NCBI GenBank assembly: GCA_030037175.1
Contig: JASHRV010000260.1
Location: 1 to 53,660, forward strand
Reading direction: 5' to 3'
Source: Acetobacteraceae bacterium
Lineage (GTDB): Bacteria > Pseudomonadota > Alphaproteobacteria > Acetobacterales > Acetobacteraceae
Length of the DNA: 53,660 nucleotides
Shown: positions 1-8,815 of the stretch, in pieces
How the letters are laid out: every line of letters starts with the position of its first letter
How positions within the stretch are numbered: the stretch's first letter is position 1
Made by a program: the position numbers and the translations under genes
The notes under the pieces: model-generated
What the model was told of the DNA's origin: nothing
Databases searched by the model: none
What the model saw: only the letters and a program-made list of their open reading frames with translations

Positions 1-830
1 GAGGTCAGCTGCGGGTCGCTCCCCGTGAAATCCAGAACGGCGCCATCCCCCTCGATCACCAGCCGCAGCGCCAGCCGGCACGGGTTGCCGTTGGCTCCGT
101 CCTCGTCGGCATAATCGGCGAAGAAATACTCCCCGTCTGGAATCCCACGCAGAATTTCGCGCGCCTGGTGCTCGGCATAATCGAGCAGCGCCGCAAGCCC
201 CTCCTTGACGGTCTCGGGCCCGAATTTCTCGATCATCGCCCGGGCCTTGCGCTCGCCCGTGTTCAAGGCCCCCACGAACGCCCTGAGGTCGCCCAGGTTC
301 TGCTCGGGCTTCCTCACATTCAGCAGCATCACCCGCAGGATTTCTTCGTTCACCTCGCCCCGCCGATAGAGCTTCATCGGCGGAAAGCGCACGCCTTCCT
401 GATGCACCTCGGTCAATTGCCGCGAAAGGCTCGCCGGCACCGCGCCGCCCATATCGGTGTTGTGGATATGCCCGCACGCAAAACAAAGAATCTCGCCCTC
501 GTGAAAAATGGGCTTCCAGAGGTGCAGATCCGGAACATGCGTGGCCAGGAACCCACTATAGGGGTCGTTGGTCATGCCGATATCGCCCGGCTCGTAGTCC
601 GGAATCATCGCCATGGCGCGGCCGTAGTTGATGCCGGGGTACCAGGTCGCGCCGAGATCCATCGGCACCGCAACCGCCATTCCCGCCGCATCGGTGATCT
701 GCGTGGTGAAATCCTCCGTCTCCTTGACGAAGGTGGAATGCGCCGTGCGGTAGAGCGTATAGGCCATGTTCTCGGCCGCCGCGCGCGCATGGTTGGCAAG
801 AATCTGCAAGCCGACCTTGTCGATCGCCAT
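1..830 (-). CDS. hyuB: Hydantoinase B/oxoprolinase family protein (C-terminus truncated by window edge)
   Basis: Reverse-strand reading from CAT at 828-830 gives MAIDKVGLQILANHARAAAENMAYTLYRTAHSTFVKETEDFTTQI...NDPYSGFLATHVPDLHLWKPIFHEGE, typical of HyuB; directly downstream of hyuA. Confidence 0.9.
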   Translation of the reverse strand, partial: MAIDKVGLQILANHARAAAENMAYTLYRTAHSTFVKETEDFTTQITDAAGMAVAVPMDLGATWYPGINYGRAMAMIPDYEPGDIGMTNDPYSGFLATHVPDLHLWKPIFHEGEILCFACGHIHNTDMGGAVPASLSRQLTEVHQEGVRFPPMKLYRRGEVNEEILRVMLLNVRKPEQNLGDLRAFVGALNTGERKARAMIEKFGPETVKEGLAALLDYAEHQAREILRGIPDGEYFFADYADEDGANGNPCRLALRLVIEGDGAVLDFTGSDPQLT

Positions 831-834
831 CGCC

Positions 835-2877
835 TCACGCCCCCAGCCTGAGATGCAGGTTGCCGTATTCGTCCACCCGGCCCGAAAAGCCTCCGGGCAG
901 GCAGAGCGTCGCATCCTCCTGCACCACGATCGCGGGCCCCGCGATCGCCTGGCCGTGATGCAACGCCTCGCGCAGATAAAGCGGCATCGCCCGCGCCGCG
1001 CCGTCTTGCCACACCTCCACCCGTTTCTCGGGTTCGGGTGCGCCCTCCCGCCGCTCCTCCCTCGGAAAAAGCGGCGGCTCCGTCGTCCCGGTGATCACGA
1101 GGCGCAGATTAACGATATGCGCCGGCGCCCCCGCATCGGAGAAATCGTAGATCTCCCGGTGCTTCCGGTGAAACGCCGCGACGATCGCCGCCATGTCCCT
1201 CGCCGCGACCCACGCCTCGTCCAGCCCGACCTCGATCTCGAAGCTCTGGCCGTCATAGCGCATGTCGGCCGAAAGGCTCACGCGTGCCGGCCCGGAAAAT
1301 CCCCGCCCCTGCCTCAGCCAATCCTCTGCTTCCGCCCGCAGCGCCGCAAAGCCCCCGGCCACCGCCACCATCGCGCCCGGCGCGGCGCCCACGAACAAAG
1401 TGCGGATGAAATCGTTGCGCACATCGGCAATCAGCCCGCCGAGTGCGGAGACAACGCCCGGCCGGCGCGGAATCATCACCCGCTCCATCCCGAGCTCGCG
1501 CGCGAGCAGGCAGCCCAGCATCGGCCCCGCGCCGCCGAAAGGCATCAGCGTGAAATCGCGCGGATCGACGCCATAGCGCGCGATCAGCTTGTTGACCTCC
1601 ACATACATGTTGGAGATCGCAACGCGAATGATGGCCTCGGCCGTCGCTTCCACGCCAAGCCCGCACCGCACCGCCAACGCCGCAACCGCCGCCTCCGCCT
1701 GCCCGCGATCCATCGTCACGGACGAATAGGCAAGCGGCGCATGCCCGAGCCAGCCGCACATCGCCATCGCATCGGTGATCGTCGCCCGCGTCCCGCCCCG
1801 CCCGTAGCAGGCCGGCCCCGGCGTGGAGCCGGCGCTCTCCGGCCCCACCTTGAGCACGCCGAACCCGTCCACGCTCGCGATGGAACCGCCCCCGTCGCCG
1901 ATCGAGGTCACGGAAACCGAAGGCACATAGAGCGGGAAATCGCCGATCGTCTCGCCCATGCCGAATTGCGGCTGCCCGTCGATCACCAGCGCCACATCCG
2001 CGCTCGTGCCCCCGATATCGAGCGTCAGCGCATTGCCGATGCCCGCCTGGCGGGCCAAAAACGCAGCCCCCATCACGCCGGAAGCGGTGCCCGAAAGCAG
2101 CATGTTCACGCACGCGGTCTTCCCGAGCGCGACGCTCATGATCCCGCCGTTGGATTTCGTCACCATCGGCGCGGCCGCAATCCCACGCGCCTCCAGCGCT
2201 TCCTCCAAGGAGCCCAGGTAACGCGCCACACGCGGATGCACGTACCCGTTCAGGATCACCGTCGTGCTCCGCTCATATTCGCGGATCACCGGCCACACAT
2301 CCGCCGACGCAAACACGAAAAGATCCGGCGCCTCGCGCTCCAGAATCGCCTTCGCCGCGCGCTCGTGCGCCGGGTTGCGATAGGCGTTGATGAACGCGAT
2401 CACGATCCCCGCCACGCCCTTCGCCCGCGCCGCCGCCGCCGCGCGCCGCACCGCCTCCTCATCGAGCGGCGCCTGCTCGCTCCCGTCCGCAAGAATGCGC
2501 CCGCCGATCCCGAAAATCCTGTCACGCGGAACAAGCTGCTCGGGCCGGGCGCAGAAAAGCCCGTGCATCTCCGGCATCCGAAGCCGCGCCAGCTCGATCA
2601 CGTCCTCGAATCCCGCGGTCGCGAGCAGCGCAAGATCGGCGCCCTTGCGCTGGATCACGGTGTTGATCCCCACCGTCGTCCCATGCACGAAATCGCTCAC
2701 CGCGCCGGGCGCAAGCCCGTGCCGCGCCTCGAGCAGCGCAATCCCGTCCATCACCTCGCGCCCCGGCTCCTCGGGCGTGGTCAGAACCTTCAGCGTGTGC
2801 AGCCGGTTCGCATCCGTGTCGAACGCGCAAAAATCGATGAAGGTGCCGCCGATATCGACACCAATCCGCCAGCTCAT
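835..2877 (-). CDS. hyuA: Hydantoinase/oxoprolinase family protein, HyuA-type
   Basis: ORF 835..3078; likely start MSWRIGVDIGGTFIDFCAFD at 2877; actin-like DIGGT motifs (IGVDIGGTF, LDIGGTSADVAL). Confidence 0.92.
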   Translation of the reverse strand: MSWRIGVDIGGTFIDFCAFDTDANRLHTLKVLTTPEEPGREVMDGIALLEARHGLAPGAVSDFVHGTTVGINTVIQRKGADLALLATAGFEDVIELARLRMPEMHGLFCARPEQLVPRDRIFGIGGRILADGSEQAPLDEEAVRRAAAAARAKGVAGIVIAFINAYRNPAHERAAKAILEREAPDLFVFASADVWPVIREYERSTTVILNGYVHPRVARYLGSLEEALEARGIAAAPMVTKSNGGIMSVALGKTACVNMLLSGTASGVMGAAFLARQAGIGNALTLDIGGTSADVALVIDGQPQFGMGETIGDFPLYVPSVSVTSIGDGGGSIASVDGFGVLKVGPESAGSTPGPACYGRGGTRATITDAMAMCGWLGHAPLAYSSVTMDRGQAEAAVAALAVRCGLGVEATAEAIIRVAISNMYVEVNKLIARYGVDPRDFTLMPFGGAGPMLGCLLARELGMERVMIPRRPGVVSALGGLIADVRNDFIRTLFVGAAPGAMVAVAGGFAALRAEAEDWLRQGRGFSGPARVSLSADMRYDGQSFEIEVGLDEAWVAARDMAAIVAAFHRKHREIYDFSDAGAPAHIVNLRLVITGTTEPPLFPREERREGAPEPEKRVEVWQDGAARAMPLYLREALHHGQAIAGPAIVVQEDATLCLPGGFSGRVDEYGNLHLRLGA

Positions 2878-2955
2878 CCAAACTCCGTACGAAGCAGCCT
2901 GCGTCAGCTTCCCGCCCGCTCCCGGCCCCGTCCAAGAGCTTCTTCTCTTAGTCCG

Positions 2956-2970
2956 ATAAGTAGAACTTAT
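2956..2970. promoter_or_regulatory. Dyad ATAAGT-AGA-ACTTAT (contains ATAA-N7-TTAT), candidate LysR-type operator upstream of hyuA
   Basis: Perfect 6-bp arms; core ATAA-N7-TTAT is the same as in the dyad at 4143-4157. Confidence 0.5.
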
Positions 2971-3016
2971 GTGCTTTAGGCGCATCGGGCCAGGGAAAGA
3001 GGCAAACAGAGAAACT

Positions 3017-3172
3017 CTTCTTTTTCTGAAGAAAAAGAAGCAAAAAGACTTTTCCCCGCTCTCCGGACCCGGCCCCACCCCGGGACTCCGAACGACCGGT
3101 CGGAGTCCCGGGCTGGAACGGCGGTCCGGAAAACGGAAAAAAGTTCTTTGGTTCTTTCTTTCAAGAAAGAAC
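3017..3172. repeat. Palindromic intergenic repeat, copy A (L hairpin to R hairpin)
   Basis: L hairpin CTTCTTTTTCT-GA-AGAAAAAGAAG (3017-3040), central dyad CCCGGGACTCCGA-N8-TCGGAGTCCCGGG (3079-3112), R hairpin GTTCTTTCTT-TC-AAGAAAGAAC (3151-3172); three related copies elsewhere in the window. Confidence 0.9.
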
Positions 3173-3210
3173 GACTTTCAAAAATAACCCATTCTCTCTT
3201 CCCCTTCCTC

Positions 3211-4131
3211 TCACACCGCCCGCAGCACGCCCGGGTGCTCGGGGTCCGCCACGTAGCCCCGAACCGCGTCGCGCAGGTGCTGGCGCAGCACCTCCTGGTT
3301 GCGCGAAAGCGGCCGTTCGCTCGCGGTCAGAAGGCAGAGCGGCAGGGTGATCTCCGGGCGGAAGGGCCGCGTCACCAGCCCCGCGAAGTCGCTCCACGGC
3401 AGGAGCCCGTCCACCAGCGCGATGCCGATCCCCTGGCGCACGAAGGCGATCGCGGTGATCGAGACGTCGATCTCCACATCGGCGCGCAGACGCGCCCCTT
3501 CCTCGGCGAGCCGCCGCTCGATCAGCAGCGCCGGCAGCGAATCGGCGCGGTAGGAGATCAGCGTCTCCCGTGCGAGGTCCGCGGGCCCCACCGTACCCCG
3601 CTGCGCAAGCCTGTGCCCCGCCGGCAGCAGGCACACCACCTCGCTCCGCCCCACGAGCTCGGTCTCCAGCAACGGCGTCGGCTGGTCGTTCATCGCCACC
3701 CCGATATCCGCCTCCCCGCGCACCAGCATCTCCGCAATCACAGCCACCGGCACCACGTAGGAGCGCAGCTGCACGCCCGGCCGCGCGGCGCGGAACGTGC
3801 CGAGCGCGCGCGGCACGATCGAGAGCGAAGGCGGCGTGGAAGCCGCCAGCCTCACCAGCCCCGCCTTGCCGTGGCGCAGATCGCCCGCGAAACGGCGCAG
3901 ATTTTCGAGCTCGCGAAAAAGCCTGTCCGCCTCGGGGAACAGCAGCTTCGCCTCGGGCGTCGGCAGCAGCCTTCCCTTCACGCGCTGAAAGAGCGTGAAG
4001 CCGAGCTCGTCCTCGGTATGCAGCAGGCTCTGGCTCAGCGCCGGCTGGGACACATTGAGCGCCCGCGCCGCGCCGGTCAGCGTGCCGCAGCGCATGATGG
4101 TGCGGAACACTTCGAGCTGCCGCGCATTCAT
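3211..4131 (-). CDS. LysR family transcriptional regulator
   Basis: MNARQLEVFRTIMRCGTLTGAARALNVSQPALSQSLLHTEDELGFTLFQRVKGRLLPTPEAKLLF: LTTR HTH. Confidence 0.95.
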   Translation of the reverse strand: MNARQLEVFRTIMRCGTLTGAARALNVSQPALSQSLLHTEDELGFTLFQRVKGRLLPTPEAKLLFPEADRLFRELENLRRFAGDLRHGKAGLVRLAASTPPSLSIVPRALGTFRAARPGVQLRSYVVPVAVIAEMLVRGEADIGVAMNDQPTPLLETELVGRSEVVCLLPAGHRLAQRGTVGPADLARETLISYRADSLPALLIERRLAEEGARLRADVEIDVSITAIAFVRQGIGIALVDGLLPWSDFAGLVTRPFRPEITLPLCLLTASERPLSRNQEVLRQHLRDAVRGYVADPEHPGVLRAV

Positions 4132-4140
4132 TCCGCAATC

Positions 4141-4159
4141 ATATAACGCACGCTTATAT
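4141..4159. promoter_or_regulatory. Dyad ATATAA-N7-TTATAT, candidate LysR operator in divergent promoter
   Basis: Perfect 6-bp arms, N7 spacer, T-N11-A type, between divergent LysR (start 4131) and [2Fe-2S] gene (start about 4215). Confidence 0.6.
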
Positions 4160-4214
4160 ACACAAGCCGAATGGCGATTGGACGCGCCCGCGGCCCGTGC
4201 CGACTTTCGCCCCG

Positions 4215-4556
4215 ATGTCCGCCCAACACCTTCTTCATCGCCCGCTCTTTCAGCGCCCCCTCCTTCACCGCCTCGACGAGCGCGCCCGCCTGCCCGTCCG
4301 CATCACGGTGGATGGCGCGCAAGTCACCGCGTTCGCGGGCGACACGCTGCTCACCGCCATCGTCACCGCGAGCGCGCGGCTCCGTCAAAGCGAGTTCGCA
4401 GACGGGCCTCGCGCCGGCTTCTGCCTCATGGCCGCCTGCCAGGATTGCTGGGTCTGGACCGGCTCCGGCGAGCGCCTGCGCGCCTGCTCCACCGAAATCG
4501 CCGAGGGCATGTCGATCCTCACCACCAACCCTCCATGGCTCACCCCAGCATCGTGA
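4215..4556 (+). CDS. (2Fe-2S)-binding protein, small subunit of opine oxidase/HcnA-like FAD-dependent dehydrogenase
   Basis: MSAQHLLHRPLFQRP...VRITVDGAQVTAFAGDTLLTAIVTA...GFCLMAACQDCWVWTGSGERLRACSTEIAEGMSI: Cys-rich ferredoxin-like HcnA/OoxA pattern. Confidence 0.85.
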   Translation: MSAQHLLHRPLFQRPLLHRLDERARLPVRITVDGAQVTAFAGDTLLTAIVTASARLRQSEFADGPRAGFCLMAACQDCWVWTGSGERLRACSTEIAEGMSILTTNPPWLTPAS

Positions 4557-5937
4557 TCGTGGGCGCCGGCCCCGCCGGCGCGCGCGCCGCCGAACGCCTC
4601 GTCGCCGCCGGCCTTCGACCCACCGTCATCGACGAGGCCGCGCGATCCGGCGGCCAGATCTATCGCCGTCAGCCCCCGAACTTCCGCCGCCCGCCCCGGC
4701 GCCTCTATGGTTTCGAGGCCGCAAAGGCGACCGCATTGCACCGCATGTTCGATGCGCTCATCCCCCGCATCGATTATCGCCCCGAAACGCTCGTCTGGAA
4801 CATTTACGACGGCCGCGTGCATCTTCTGCACGGCACGCGATCGGAGGCGCTTGCCTTCGATGCGCTGATCATCGCCGCCGGCGCGACCGACCGCATCATG
4901 CCGCTCCCGGGCTGGACTCTTCCCGGCGTCTATAGCCTCGGCGGGGCGCAGATCGCGCTCAAATCCCAGACCTCCGCGATCGGCGCCCGCCCGGTCTTTC
5001 TCGGCACCGGTCCCCTGCTCACCCTCGTCGCGTATCAATACGCCCATGCCGGCACCCCGCCCTTGGCCGTGCTCGACACATCGCCCCGCTCCGCCCGCGC
5101 CGCGGCCCTTTCCGCGCTCTCCTCCCGCCCCGCGATGCTCGCAAAAGGCTTTTGGTACACGACCTGGCTTGCCGCCCACGGCATCCCGACCCTCTCCGGC
5201 GTCACGCCGCTCGCCGTCACCGGCTCCGGCCGCGTCGAAGAAATCCGCTTCCGCGACGCGCGCGGCCGCGAGCAAACCATCGCCTGCGATGCGGTCGGAA
5301 TCGGCTATGGCCTGCGCGCGGAAACGCAGCTCGCCGATCTCGCGCATTGCGCGTTTGCGTTCGATTTTCTCTTGCACCAATGGCTTCCTCTCACCGATAC
5401 AGATGGGCAAGCTCGGTTCACGGCATCTATCTCGCCGGTGACGGGGCGCGCCTTGCGGGCGCAGACGCGGCCGAGCTCGCGGGCCGCCTCGCCGCCTGTG
5501 CGGTGCTGTCCGATCGCGGATTTTCGGTCCCCGCCGCCGAATTTTCCGCCCTGCGCCGCGGCCTCGCCCGCATGGCTCGCTTCCGCGCCAGGCTCGCACG
5601 TGCCTTCCCTTGGCCCGCCCATCTCGCCGCCGCCTTGCCCGATGAAACCCTCGTCTGCCGCTGCGAAGCGATCAGCGCCGGAGAAATCCGCCACGCCACC
5701 TCGGATCTCTGCGCCCCGGAGGTCAACCGCGCGAAAGCCTTCGTCCGCCTCGGCATGGGCCGCTGCCAGGGCCGCTTTTGCGGCCTCGCCGGCGCGGAGG
5801 TGCTTGCGGCCGCGCGCCGCGCGCCCATCGAATCAGTCGGCCGCCTTCGCGGCCAGGCCCCGGTCAAGCCGCTCCCGATCGGCACCACCGCACGACCGAC
5901 AAAGCGGCGGATGTCGTCATCGTCGGCGGCGGCCTGA
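4535..5937 (+). pseudogene. FAD/NAD(P)-binding oxidoreductase, HcnB/opine oxidase alpha-like, frameshifted near 5413
   Basis: N-terminal MAHPSIVIVGAGPAGARAAERL...GQIYRRQPPNF in frame 2 to about 5413, then SVHGIYLAGDGARLAGADAAELAGRLAA...ETLVCRCEAISAGEIRHA in frame 1; one missing base restores the frame. Confidence 0.75.
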
Positions 5938-7054
5938 TGGGCGCGGCCACCGCCTTCTTCCTCCTCCGCCGCAACCGCTCGGTCATTCTGCTGGAGCGTT
6001 TCCTGGTCGGCCAACAGGCAAGCGGGGTGAATTTCGGCAATGTCCGCCGCCAGGGCCGCTATTGCCCCAGCTTCCGCTCGCCAATCGCTCCCGCGAGCTT
6101 TGGGGCCGCCTCGACGAACTTCTTGGCGAGGATGCGGAATTTCTCGTCTCTGGCCATATCCGCGTCTGCTTCCGCGCCGAGGAAGTGGGAAAGCTCGAAC
6201 AATATACCGCCGATGCCCGTCCCTACGGCCTTGATCTCGAGCTGATCAGCCGCAACGCGCTGCGCATCCGACACCCGTACCTTTCGCCTTCCACCCTCGC
6301 CGGCTCCTATTCGCCCAACGATGGCCATGCCAATCCGCGTCTGGCCGCGCCCGCCTTCGCCCGCGCGGCGATCAGGCACGGCGCGCGCGTTTTCGAGAAT
6401 ACGCAAGTCATTGAAATCGGCCGCGTTGGACAGGATTTCGCTATCGAAACGGCCACGGGCACGCGCTTCCGTGCGCCCAACCTCTTGATTTCGGCCGGCG
6501 TTTGGGGCGCCGCCCTCGCCGCCCGCTTCGAGGAACCGGTTCCGTGTGTCCCACGCGGCCCCCAGATGGCAGTAACCGAGCCGATTGCTGTCTCTATAGA
6601 GCCCGTGATCGGCGTTTTCTCCGATGTCGCGGAGGAGGGCATCTATCTTCGCCAGGTCACGCGCGGCAACATCGTCTTCGGCGGCGGAAACCGCGGCCCG
6701 GCCCTGCCGGACATGGTCCGCGCCTATGTCGATCCCGCCAACACGCTCCGTCAATTGCCCGAGTTACGCCGCCTCATTCCGGCGCTCGCCTCGCTTCGCG
6801 TCATCCGCACCTGGAGCGGCATCGAGGGCTATGTCGCAGACGACATCCCGGTGATGGGCCCGAGCGCAAAGGTCCCCGGCCTTTTCTATGCGTTCGGCTT
6901 TTGCGGCCACGGCTTCCAGCTCGGCCCCGGAGTCGGCGACGTGATGGCGGAACTGATCGACAGGGGCGACGTGATGGCGGAACTGATCGACAGGGGCGCC
7001 ACCACCACGCCCATCGAACCCTTCCATATCCGCCGATTCGCTTCCGCTCAGTAG
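5892..7054 (+). pseudogene. FAD-dependent oxidoreductase, DadA-like, frameshifted near 6063
   Basis: ADVVIVGGGLMGAATAFFLLRRNRSVILLERFLVGQQASGVNFGNVRRQGRY in one frame, continuing LPQLPLANRSRELWGRLDELLG...IRTWSGIEGYVADDIPVMGPSAKVPGLFYAFGFCGHGFQLGP in another; ACG at 5892 where ATG is expected. Confidence 0.75.
6935..6994 (+). repeat. Perfect 30-bp tandem duplication
   Basis: ggcgacgtgatggcggaactgatcgacagg twice in a row, giving GDVMAELIDR-GDVMAELIDR near the DadA-like C-terminus. Confidence 0.97.
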
Positions 7055-7989
7055 CCGCGCCCGCGATCAACCTCGCCTTCGAGCCGCTCGCCCCGCTCGA
7101 AGCGACGGATATTGGCGAGAAGTGCGGCAATGCCCGTCTCCGTCCCCGTCACCGCGCCGATATGCGGCGTGATGACGATCCGCGGGTGGTTCCAGAACGG
7201 ATGCCCCGCGGGCAGCGGCTCGGTCTCGAACACGTCGAGCACCGCGGCCGAGATCTGCCCCGACTCCAGCGCCGCGAGCAGATCCGCCTCGATGAGATGC
7301 CCGCCACGGCCGAGATTGACGAGCCCGGCTCCGCGCGGCAGTTGCGCGAAGAGCGCAGCGTTCAGAATGCCGCGTGTTTCCCCTGTGAGCGGCAGCAGGC
7401 AGATCAGGATGCGGCTTTGCCCGAGCAGGGCGGCAAGCCCGTCCGGCCCCGCATGGCAATCGATGCCTGCGATTTTTCGCGGCGAACGGCTCCATCCCAG
7501 CATCGGAAAGCCGAGCGCCGTAAGCGAAGCCGCCGCCGCCTGGCCCAGCATCCCGAGCCCAAGCAGCCCGACCGGTGTCTCCGAAACCGGTGGGGCTATA
7601 AGCGCGCGCCAAGTGCCACTCCTTCCTAGCGTGAGATATTCGGGCATCCGCCGCTGCAGCATCAGTGCCGCCATCGCGACATAGCCCGCAATGTCGCAGA
7701 CGAGCGCAGGCTCGATCATCCGTACCAGCGGAAGCCCAGGCGGAAGCGAGGCGAGATCGAGCTGATCGACCCCGGCACCGACCGAGAAGATCGCGCGCAG
7801 ATTGGGAATCTGCCCGAAAAGCCCCGAGGGTATGGTCCATGCTGCGAGATAGGCGATTTCCTCCGCGGCACCGATCTCCGGGAAGATACGGAAATCGAGA
7901 TCAGGCGCCTCCGTCCGCATGATTTTTGCCCAGGCCTCGCCGCGATCCGCCCGCCCGATATAGAGGATTGCCGCCCTCTTCGTTCCCAC
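7048..7989 (-). CDS. D-2-hydroxyacid dehydrogenase (glyoxylate/hydroxypyruvate reductase A-like)
   Basis: VGLLGLGMLGQAAAASLTALGFPMLGWSRSPR, LVNLGRGGHLIEADLLAALESGQISAAVLDVFETEPLPAGHPFWNHPRIVITPHIGAVT. Confidence 0.9.
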   Translation of the reverse strand: MGTKRAAILYIGRADRGEAWAKIMRTEAPDLDFRIFPEIGAAEEIAYLAAWTIPSGLFGQIPNLRAIFSVGAGVDQLDLASLPPGLPLVRMIEPALVCDIAGYVAMAALMLQRRMPEYLTLGRSGTWRALIAPPVSETPVGLLGLGMLGQAAAASLTALGFPMLGWSRSPRKIAGIDCHAGPDGLAALLGQSRILICLLPLTGETRGILNAALFAQLPRGAGLVNLGRGGHLIEADLLAALESGQISAAVLDVFETEPLPAGHPFWNHPRIVITPHIGAVTGTETGIAALLANIRRFERGERLEGEVDRGRGY

Positions 7990-7993
7990 GCCC

Positions 7994-8755
7994 TCAGCCC
8001 GCCCCGTGCGGCAGCGTGTCCCGCTCTTCCGCTCGGTATGCCTCGACCATCGCGGCAAGGCTCGGGAAGCGGAAATCGTAGCGTGCATCCTCCGGCGGCG
8101 GCATGGTCGCGCCGAAGCCCGCAACGCCATGGCGGCGGTCGATCCAGGCCGTGGCGAGGCCCGAACGCTTGGCCGGAACATGGTCGTGAAAAAGGCTCTG
8201 CGCGGTGTGCAGGATCTCGCTCTTACGCACCCCGCGTTCCGCCAGATGCTCGTTCATATAGCGGAAATTGGCCGGATCGGGCTTGTAGGAGCCGATATCC
8301 TCGGCGGTGTACACGGCATCGAAAACGACGCCGAGCTTTCGGTTGCTGCCGGCAAAGCTCTCACGGTCCACGTTGGAAAGAACGACGAGCTGATAATGCT
8401 GCTTGAGGGCAGCGAGCGCGGCCGCTGAATCCGCGAAGGTCGGCCAGTCCGGAACCGAGGCGCCGAAGCGCTGCGCCGCCGCCTCGTCGGCGGTGACGCC
8501 CCATTCCGCGGCAAGCCGCCCATGCACCTTCGCCAGCAGATCGGAATAGCGCATGCGCGGTGTTTCCGCTTCTTGCGCCGATTCGTGCCGTGCGAACGCC
8601 TCGAGCACGGCATCGCGTCCAAGCGGGGCGGGAACTTTGGCAAGCAGCGAGCCGAGAGCGGTGAAGATGCCGCTCTCCCAGTCGATCAGGGTGCCGTAGC
8701 AGTCGAAGGTGAGCACACGGAAATCATGAAGACGCACGAGCTGGCTCCATCGCAT
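7994..8755 (-). CDS. Haloacid dehalogenase type II / HAD-like hydrolase
   Basis: VLTFDCYGTLIDWESGIFTALG, VVLSNVDRESF, AEDIGSYKPDPANFRYM, GVAGFGATMPPPEDARYDFRFPSLAAMVEAY. Confidence 0.9.
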   Translation of the reverse strand: MRWSQLVRLHDFRVLTFDCYGTLIDWESGIFTALGSLLAKVPAPLGRDAVLEAFARHESAQEAETPRMRYSDLLAKVHGRLAAEWGVTADEAAAQRFGASVPDWPTFADSAAALAALKQHYQLVVLSNVDRESFAGSNRKLGVVFDAVYTAEDIGSYKPDPANFRYMNEHLAERGVRKSEILHTAQSLFHDHVPAKRSGLATAWIDRRHGVAGFGATMPPPEDARYDFRFPSLAAMVEAYRAEERDTLPHGAG

Positions 8756-8815
8756 GGATGTTTTCTTAGCCAGAGGTGAGGCCCCTGGACATGGAATTCC
8801 CTCTCTCAGCCTCTC

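Noticed and set aside
766-2979. 737-aa + strand ORF opposite hyuA
   Set aside because: Arg/His/Pro-rich shadow ORF antisense to a clear hyuA; typical of high-GC sequence.
835-3078. Extended hyuA start at 3078
   Set aside because: Extension translates into repeat copy A and lacks family-like sequence; MSWRIGVDIGGTF at 2877 is the plausible start.
3995-7054. 1019-aa + strand ORF as a single protein
   Set aside because: Chimera: junk N-terminal frame, HcnB N-terminus, out-of-frame stretch, then DadA C-terminus; explained by two frameshifts.
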